A stretch of 6,456 nucleotides of DNA from Flavobacteriaceae bacterium (GTDB lineage: Bacteria > Bacteroidota > Bacteroidia > Flavobacteriales > Weeksellaceae). How positions within the stretch are numbered: the stretch's first letter is position 1; every line of letters starts with the position of its first letter. The stretch spans positions 1 through 6,456 of the forward strand of contig JAITOO010000199.1 of NCBI GenBank assembly GCA_031289875.1, read 5' to 3'. The translations under genes and the position numbers were made by a program. A model generated the notes under the pieces. That model saw only the letters and a list, made by a program, of their open reading frames with translations. It was not told where the DNA came from and did not search any database. Positions 1 through 5,500 of this stretch are shown piece by piece.

Positions 1-63
1 CCCCCCCGCGCCCCCCCCCCCGCCCCCCCCCCCCGCCGCGCCCCCCCCCCCCCCCCCCCCCCC
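1..63. other. Low-complexity poly-C run at contig edge (probable artefact)
   Basis: The first 63 bases are C except for six G residues at 8, 10, 22, 35, 38 and 40, and normal mixed sequence starts abruptly at 64. The rest of the window is AT-rich, so this run is compositionally foreign. Read on the minus strand it is a poly-G tail, which is the typical no-signal artefact of two-colour short-read chemistry carried into a contig end. A genuine G-tract is possible but unlikely. It should not be translated or used for homology. Confidence 0.85.
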
Positions 64-171
64 AGCAGACAGAGAAAGTGTCTTAAAAGGGCTTAAAATG
101 CGAAACAGGGGCATTCTAAAAGCGCCTCGCATAATAGCCTTTACCAAAACAATATTTTCCGCTGTTTTCAT
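64..171 (-). CDS. Possible 5' end of an unidentified leftward gene (partial)
   Basis: On the minus strand an ATG at 171-169 opens a frame of 36 codons that stays open to the poly-C artefact at 63. The peptide begins MKTAENIVLVKAIMRGAF and continues with a hydrophobic, basic stretch (MPLFRILSPFKTLSLSA). I do not recognise a family. The main support is position: a good Bacteroidota-type promoter lies just upstream (-7 box TAACTTCG at 204-211 and TTTG at 232-235, 20 bases apart), which gives a short 5' leader. No Shine-Dalgarno motif is seen, as is usual in this phylum. The frame is short enough to be open by chance. The true product is lost beyond the contig edge, and codons inside the poly-C run should be ignored. 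Confidence 0.33.
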
Positions 172-203
172 TACTCTGAATTTCTGTTGAATTATTTCGG
201 GTG

Positions 204-235
204 CGAAGTTAGATATAATTTTTTGATTGTGCAAA
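204..235 (-). promoter_or_regulatory. Bacteroidota-type promoter (leftward)
   Basis: On the minus strand the sequence reads TTTG (235-232), a 20-base spacer, then TAACTTCG (211-204). This fits the Bacteroidota sigma-ABfr pattern TTTG-N19-21-TAnnTTTG with one mismatch in the -7 box. It would start transcription near 197, just ahead of the ATG at 171. It is the best-formed promoter in the window because both boxes match. Confidence 0.5.
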
Positions 236-248
236 TTTATTTTTTACA

Positions 249-355
249 AAAATAATGAACAATTAAAAGAATTTTGTCCTACGGACAAAAATGCAATTTT
301 CACGCAAAGTCAGCATTTTATTATTCATTGTTCACTATTCATTGTTCATTATTTT
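249..355. repeat. Inverted-repeat (MITE-like) intergenic element
   Basis: A perfect 15-bp inverted repeat (AAAATAATGAACAAT at 249-263 and its complement ATTGTTCATTATTTT at 341-355) bounds 107 bases. The right arm sits in a short tandem array of ATTCATTGTTCA units (about 323-352), and a second hairpin is nested at 272-290. No reading frame or clear target-site duplication is seen. ATTCATTGTTCATT arrays recur between genes in Bacteroidota genomes, from memory, so this may be a small non-autonomous repeat or simple-sequence debris. Together with 393-433 it accounts for most of the gene-free stretch between 172 and 460. Confidence 0.5.
272..290 (-). terminator. Hairpin with U-rich tail, possible leftward terminator
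   Basis: TTTTGTCC (272-279) pairs perfectly with GGACAAAA (283-290) across a three-base loop. On the minus strand the hairpin is followed by a T-rich tract (TTCTTTTA, 271-264), which makes it a weak intrinsic terminator for leftward transcription coming from mdh. It lies inside the larger inverted repeat, so its role as a terminator is inferred only from shape. Confidence 0.35.
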
Positions 356-392
356 GAGCCTTACATCCTGTGAGATTAGAAATATGCCAACG

Positions 393-433
393 TATAAAGT
401 GGATACGCAGCAACGTTGCGTATCCACTTTATA
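393..433 (-). terminator. Strong 17-bp hairpin downstream of mdh
   Basis: TATAAAGTGGATACGCA (393-409) is the exact reverse complement of 417-433, with a seven-base loop (GCAACGT). The hairpin begins 27 bases after the mdh stop codon, where a transcription terminator or mRNA-stabilising 3' structure is expected. Neither strand has a clean U tract after the stem, so it is not a textbook intrinsic terminator. A protein-binding palindrome or a repeat-family hairpin remains possible. Confidence 0.5.
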
Positions 434-460
434 GACAAAGTTTAGAAAATTTTACGTTAA

Positions 461-1402
461 TTAAATTAGCTTCATTTCGTGCAAAACTGCGTTTGTTCTA
501 CGCACGGCATCTTCACTTGCAGCAAATTTTGCCTTTTCATCGGTGTTCAAATCAAGTTCTACTATCTTTTCAATGCCTTTTTTGCCAACAATTATTGGAA
601 CACCTATGTTAATGTCCTTAGTGCCATATTCACCATTGAGGTAAACAGAAGAAACAATCATTTTTTTCTGGTCCTTTATAATTGACTCGGCAACATAAGA
701 GGCAGCTGCACCGGGTGCCATCCAGGCGGAAGTTCCCAGCAATCCTGTAAGCGTAGCACCGCCAACCATTGTGTTTTTTATCACCTCGTCAAGTTTTTCC
801 CCGCTCAAAAGTGTAGAAACAGGAATACCCTTGTAAGTAGCAAGTCTGGTGAGCGGTATCATAGTGGTGTCTCCATGCCCGCCGATAACAATGCCCTCAA
901 CCTCGTTTGCATTACAGCCCAAAGCCAGACTCAGATAATATTTGAATCGGGCAGCATCCAGTGCACCACCCATACCTATCACTCTCTCACGCGGCAATCC
1001 GAGCACCTTGTACGACAGATAAGCCATTGTGTCCATTGGGTTGGAAACAATAATCAAAATAGCATTTGGCGAGTATTTGAGAATATTTTCTGCAACACTT
1101 TTTACAATGCCCGCATTCACTCCTATCAACTCTTCACGCGTCATACCCGGCTTGCGCGGAATACCTGAGGTAATCACCACTACGTCAGAGTTTGCAGTAG
1201 CGGCATAATCGTTTGTAACACCTTTAACAACAGAATCAAATCCCATAAGTTGAGCGGTTTGCATAATATCCATAGCTTTTCCTTCGGACAAACCCTCTTT
1301 AATATCAATCAAAACAATTTCGCTGGCTACTTCATTTGTTGCCAACACATTAGCGCAGGTAGCACCTACATTTCCGGCACCTACAACAGTTACTTTAGAC
1401 AT
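461..1402 (-). CDS. mdh: Malate dehydrogenase (NAD-dependent)
   Basis: Catalyses reversible NAD-dependent oxidation of malate to oxaloacetate in the cytoplasm. In anaerobic Bacteroidota it mainly runs toward malate in the fumarate/succinate branch. The 313-residue length is normal for the LDH-like MDH family. The Rossmann nucleotide loop is GAGNVG at 8-13, with an acidic residue (D33) at the end of the second strand, consistent with NAD preference. Substrate arginines lie in IPRKPGMTR (R83, R89). R83 marks malate rather than lactate specificity, because lactate dehydrogenases have Gln there. N121 is in VSNPMD, D149 and R152 are in GGALDAARF, and the catalytic His is H176 in GGHGDTT. The start at 1402 gives the exact family N-terminus (MSKVTVVGAG). 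There is no Shine-Dalgarno motif, only an A/T-rich leader. A -7 box lies at 1449-1456, so it can be transcribed separately from rdgB, 98 bases upstream. The gene looks intact. Confidence 0.97.
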   Translation of the reverse strand: MSKVTVVGAGNVGATCANVLATNEVASEIVLIDIKEGLSEGKAMDIMQTAQLMGFDSVVKGVTNDYAATANSDVVVITSGIPRKPGMTREELIGVNAGIVKSVAENILKYSPNAILIIVSNPMDTMAYLSYKVLGLPRERVIGMGGALDAARFKYYLSLALGCNANEVEGIVIGGHGDTTMIPLTRLATYKGIPVSTLLSGEKLDEVIKNTMVGGATLTGLLGTSAWMAPGAAASYVAESIIKDQKKMIVSSVYLNGEYGTKDINIGVPIIVGKKGIEKIVELDLNTDEKAKFAASEDAVRRTNAVLHEMKLI

Positions 1403-1448
1403 AAATTTCTATATTTTTATAAATTTAACATTTTATTTTTTTGCCTCG

Positions 1449-1456
1449 CAAAGTTA
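1449..1456 (-). promoter_or_regulatory. Putative -7 box for mdh
   Basis: The minus strand reads TAACTTTG here, an exact match to the Bacteroidota -7 consensus TAnnTTTG, in the 98-base gap between rdgB and mdh. It would place the transcript start about 40 bases before the mdh ATG. No clear TTTG is found at the expected -33 position, so the call rests on one box and its location. Confidence 0.5.
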
Positions 1457-1500
1457 CAAAAAAATATTTGAATGTTAATGGTTTTTATTGCTTATTTTTG

Positions 1501-2073
1501 TTAAGAAAAAAAATCAGATAATTGTTTGACAGCCAAACTTCTATGACTGATTTTGTTTTTTTCTTCGGGTAGAAGTTGTGCAAAGGTTTTTTCGTAGCCA
1601 TCGGGGATAAATATGGAGTCGTAGCCAAAACCTTTATGACCAAATCTTTCGGTTGCGATTCTGCCTCTTACTATTCCCTCAAAAAGATGGGTTTCGTTAT
1701 TCAATATCAGGGCTATAACACATCTGAATTGCGCATTGCGATTGGTATTATTACTCAATTTTTGCAACAGTTTGTCAATGTTCCTTTCAGAATCGGACGG
1801 CTCACCGGCATAACGGGCAGATATCACACCCGGTTCGCCGTTCAAGGCATCAACTTCCAAGCCTGTGTCGTCTGCAAAGCAGTCTAATCCAATTTTTTCG
1901 CGAATAAAATGTGCCTTTTGCAATGCATTATCCGAGAGGTTGTTGCCCGTTTCGGGTATTGTGTCAAAAAACATCAACTCCTCCAAATCAACCACGTTGA
2001 CTCGGTCTTTGAGCATAGCCAACACTTCTTCGACTTTGTGAACGTTGTGAGTTGCAAAAACCAGAGTATTCAT
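1501..2073 (-). CDS. rdgB: XTP/dITP pyrophosphatase (non-canonical purine NTP pyrophosphatase)
   Basis: House-cleaning enzyme of the HAM1/RdgB/ITPase family. It hydrolyses dITP, ITP and XTP to monophosphates plus pyrophosphate, keeping deaminated purines out of DNA and RNA. The 190-residue length is typical. Family motifs appear in order: the N-terminal THNxHK substrate loop (T8, N10, K13), the SDNALQKA helix (47-54), the catalytic acidic motif ADDTGLEVDALNG (67-79, D68/D69), PGVISARYAG (81-90), the base-recognition loop GFGYDSIF (148-155), and NKISHRSLA near the C-terminus (173-181). The start at 2073 gives the normal MNTLVFATHN beginning. It follows the MaoC-like gene by 14 bases, so the two are probably co-transcribed. 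The leader is A/T-rich with no Shine-Dalgarno motif. The gene looks intact. Confidence 0.96.
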   Translation of the reverse strand: MNTLVFATHNVHKVEEVLAMLKDRVNVVDLEELMFFDTIPETGNNLSDNALQKAHFIREKIGLDCFADDTGLEVDALNGEPGVISARYAGEPSDSERNIDKLLQKLSNNTNRNAQFRCVIALILNNETHLFEGIVRGRIATERFGHKGFGYDSIFIPDGYEKTFAQLLPEEKNKISHRSLAVKQLSDFFS

Positions 2074-2087
2074 ATATGGATTTTTAT

Positions 2088-2489
2088 CTAAAATTGCTCA
2101 AAATGTTTGAGTTGTGCCTCGCCAATGATGCACTCTTTGCCCTCTGAATTGAAAATTTTGCATGAAATCGTACCCGAATGCTTTTCGGGTAGAACAAAAA
2201 CTACCTCAAACTCAGCAGTATAAGTTTCATTAACAAACATAGGGGCAAGAAATTTTATATCCTGCGAACGGTAGATTGTACCTTGTCCGGGAAATATTGT
2301 GCCGAACACCTTTGAAAAAACGGCAGCCGACAAAAAGCCGTGCATAATAGGACGACCGAACGGCGTATTTTTTGCAAATTCTTTATCAAGATGAATGGGG
2401 TTGTTATCGCCTGTAACCTTTGCAAAAAGTTCTACATCTTGTTCTGTATAAGAAAATTGACAGGTGTATCTGTCGCCAACTTTTAACAT
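2088..2489 (-). CDS. MaoC-like (R)-specific enoyl-CoA hydratase / hotdog dehydratase
   Basis: A 133-residue single hotdog domain of the MaoC/PhaJ type. Members hydrate trans-2-enoyl-CoA to (R)-3-hydroxyacyl-CoA, or act on related acyl thioesters, as cytoplasmic dimers. The hydratase signature is clear: the VTGDNNPIHLD segment (25-35) supplies the catalytic Asp28 and His33, followed by FAKNTPFGRPIMHGFL (38-53). The GTIYRSQDIKFLAPMF strand region (70-85) is also typical. The substrate cannot be read from sequence, and family annotations range from PhaJ-like hydratase to generic MaoC acyl dehydratase, so no symbol is given. The start at 2489 is preceded by an A/T-rich leader without a Shine-Dalgarno motif and by a -7 box at 2525-2532. 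The gene leads a probable two-gene transcript with rdgB. Nothing suggests a functional link to the large rightward gene beside it. Confidence 0.92.
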   Translation of the reverse strand: MLKVGDRYTCQFSYTEQDVELFAKVTGDNNPIHLDKEFAKNTPFGRPIMHGFLSAAVFSKVFGTIFPGQGTIYRSQDIKFLAPMFVNETYTAEFEVVFVLPEKHSGTISCKIFNSEGKECIIGEAQLKHFEQF

Positions 2490-2524
2490 AATTTATTTGA
2501 TTTTATGATTGAAAATTATTGTTG

Positions 2525-2556
2525 CAAAGTTAATAAAATTCTACACACTTTATAAA
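2525..2556 (-). promoter_or_regulatory. Putative promoter of the MaoC-like gene/rdgB transcript
   Basis: The minus strand reads TAACTTTG at 2532-2525, an exact -7 box, about 36 bases before the ATG at 2489. Twenty bases further upstream is TTTA (2556-2553), a three-of-four match to the -33 TTTG. The upstream half falls inside the first codons of the large rightward open frame, so if that DNA was recently inserted the native -33 region has been replaced. Confidence 0.5.
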
Positions 2557-2569
2557 TCCCACTGATGTA

Positions 2570-5500
2570 TTGGACAACAGACATTCTAACGAACTTATCA
2601 ATGAATTTGAACAGCAGTTTGAAAAAAATATTGACCAGATGTATAAGGCGACAGGAATAAGCAGACAGTATGAGGGTAACGAAGAAGAGGGTAACGAATA
2701 CGGATTAGAAGATGAAAATAAAGATGTAGAGGAAGAGGAAGAGGAAGAGGCATACGAAATCAAAGAAAACGATTCTGCCTCTGCCAACAGTATTGACAAT
2801 GAAACAGAACCCGAAATTAAGCGGATTGGCACTGCTACTCCGCAAAACAGCACCGGTAATTCTACAGACAAAGGGACAACAAATATTCCAAATACACAAA
2901 ACACCCCCCAAATCCAAGCAGGTACGATATTAGGAACAATTGATAACACAGAATACAGAGTAGCAAAAGTAAATGAAGATGATACTTATGATATTGATGT
3001 ATACGAAAATGGGGAAAAAACAGATAACCTACTTTGGGACAAAGAAACGTTATACGATTCCATGTCTTATATGGAAAAAACAACAGTCCCGCCGATTTCA
3101 GAGGAAAAGGCAACGGAGACAACAAATACAGCCATTCCCAAAACGGAAACAACTATTCATCCTGTAGCAGCAGTAGAAACACCAGTAGCACCGGAAACAC
3201 CGGCAACCGAAGCCGCAAAATTGGAATCTGAATTTGGAGAGCCTGATGAACCTCAACGAAAAGAAGTGTCAAATATGACAGAACAGGAACTTTTGGACGA
3301 AATAAAACTGTTCACTCCTCATATTAACTCTTTTTTGACAAAGGAAACAAACGCCTATAAAAAACAAAAAATCAATTTTGCCGCTATAGATTTCGGCGAA
3401 AAAAAAATAATTAATTCCGCACAAACAGGTCAACCTATACGTGTTGAATTGGAAAACGGAGATTATATTGAATCTAAATTCACAAAGACAGAGAAAGGCG
3501 ATTACGAGGCTTATGATGTAACAATGATAAAAAACGGCAATAAACAGATAATAAACGTTACATCGAGACCGGCAACGGAATTAGAAAAAATGTTTGAATC
3601 TGCGATAAAGAGATACTATGAAATGTTGATCGATTTTTCCCCTATATCCGTATTGCGTGAGACGGTATATTTTATTCGTAACACAGAAAATTCCGTTGCG
3701 TTTTTAGAGGGCACATTACCGAATAAAATATATGTTGAAAAAATAAATAATGAAGATGTTACTGGAACCATAAAAATATCAGGTAAATACATGAAATCGA
3801 AGAACGCCTTTAGCCCTATTTCTCAAAAGAAATTAAACAAACTTGTTGATCGGTTGAAAAAGTCGGGACTTGCCAATGATGTTATTGTGGATGCAGTGAA
3901 GATGCGTGAGGCACTGGATAAGGAGTTAGGGAAAGAGAATGCTGCACGGTTTATGGCAGAATACGATTACAGAATGTCGCACAATGCTCCGGGAAAAGAG
4001 GGAAATAACAGCGGCGACAATCTGTCTGACATATTCCCTGAAGACCTGTATTCATCGAAAGGATTGTACTACTATGGAAACGGAGACAAGGCAGAGGCAC
4101 AAAGTATGTCGGTTATACGCTCAATGCGCAATAAGCCAGACAAGGAAGTTACCATATACAGAGCTGTGCCGAAAGGAGTAAAGGAAATCAACTCAGGAGA
4201 CTGGGTTTCGATAAGCAGGGAGTATGCAAAAGAACACGGGGAAAGTTATCTGGACGGAGAGTATGATATTATTTCCATGAAGGTAAAGGCGAACCAAATA
4301 TTTAATGAGGGGTACTTGGCCGAGTGGGGAGTAAGGTTCATGACGACGAAAAAAGGTGAAGTTTACGGCTTTGTTACTTCTGACGGCACTGTTTACCTCG
4401 ACCCAGCCAAGATGAATGCCAACACACCTATACATGAGTTTGGACATTTGTGGAACTCGTTTGTAAAAGAAAACAATCCCGAACTTTACAAGAAAGGCAC
4501 AGCACTTATCAAGCAGTCGGAATATTGGAAACAGGTAAACAATAATCCGGCTTATTCTAATCTTTCGGAAGATGGAAAGGTTGATGAGGCTTTGGCTATG
4601 GCTATCGGAGACAAAGGGGAACTGCAGATGCAAACGCAGGATATTCTTTCCTTTGCACGACTGAAAAACTGGCTGAATGATGTTTGGAATTGGATAAAGG
4701 GGGAAGTGGAGCTTGACAATAAGACGAATATTGAAAGCATGACCTTGAATGATTTTACAGACAGGGCTGTGAGTGAATTAACGAGCGGAAAAGAGATTGA
4801 CGGCACCATGAATGATGGGGACAATAAGTACCGCAATCAGAGCAATATTGAATATGCCGACCAAAGAAAATATGATTTTGATGTGTCGGGTATAACTGCT
4901 AAAAATGCTGCTGAAATGCAGGATATTAAAGAAACGGCAGTGACTAATGGGACGTTTATGAAAGCTCCCAACGGTAAGACTACTAAGCTGAACGAAAGAC
5001 AGTGGTTGCAGGTTCGCACCGGAGCGTTTAAGAAATGGTTTGGGGATTGGGAAGATGCCGCTAAATACGATTATTTTTTAAGCGAAGATTATGTTTCTAC
5101 TATTACCGGCAATGAATTTCAAAAGGACGAAACGTCCCTTACCGACAAAGTAACAAAATACTATCTGGATAAATATGAAGGAAAAGTTGAAAGGGCAGGT
5201 TTGGGAACAGTTATACTTGACAGGAATGGCGTAAGTGACAGCATATCGCACGGTATAGGCAGGACAAAAAGCGCCGCGTTCGCTGCTGTCCCTGAAATTA
5301 TAAAGGATGGAATCATAATTGACCATCAAACAAACTGGAAAGGACGAGGTAAGGATACATACGTAATTGCAGCTCCTGTAAAAATCGGAGATAAAGGATA
5401 TGCAGGAATTGTCGTTGTTACACAAACCGCCGTAAAAAACAAGTTTTATTTACATGAGGTTATATTACAGGAAAGCCTCCAAAACGGAGGCTCTGTTCTC

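Noticed and set aside
321..352. Short ATTCATTGTTCA direct repeats considered as a CRISPR array
   Set aside because: The units are too short, nearly contiguous, without unique spacers and with no cas genes nearby.
479..685. Plus-strand frames opposite mdh
   Set aside because: mdh on the minus strand is full length with all catalytic residues, so these frames are antisense shadows.
2546..2554. CACTTTATA shared with the end of the 17-bp hairpin (425-433), considered as an attachment-site or insertion repeat
   Set aside because: Only nine AT-rich bases match, there is no longer shared core, and the two copies do not bracket a coherent element.
2530..2949. Minus-strand frame rich in Ser, Leu and Ile, opposite the start of the large gene
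   Set aside because: It is antisense to the acidic Glu-rich segment. The poly-Ser stretch is simply the complement of GAG/GAA codons, and the 1,295-codon plus frame has recognisable domains.
2973..3231. Two short overlapping plus-strand frames that begin with ATG
   Set aside because: They lie in other frames of the large open reading frame, which continues without a break through this region. Their basic, low-complexity products look like shadows.
4193..4633. 146-codon minus-strand frame under the zincin region
   Set aside because: The plus strand here encodes the HEFGH zincin, and the minus frame shows no motif or family-like pattern.
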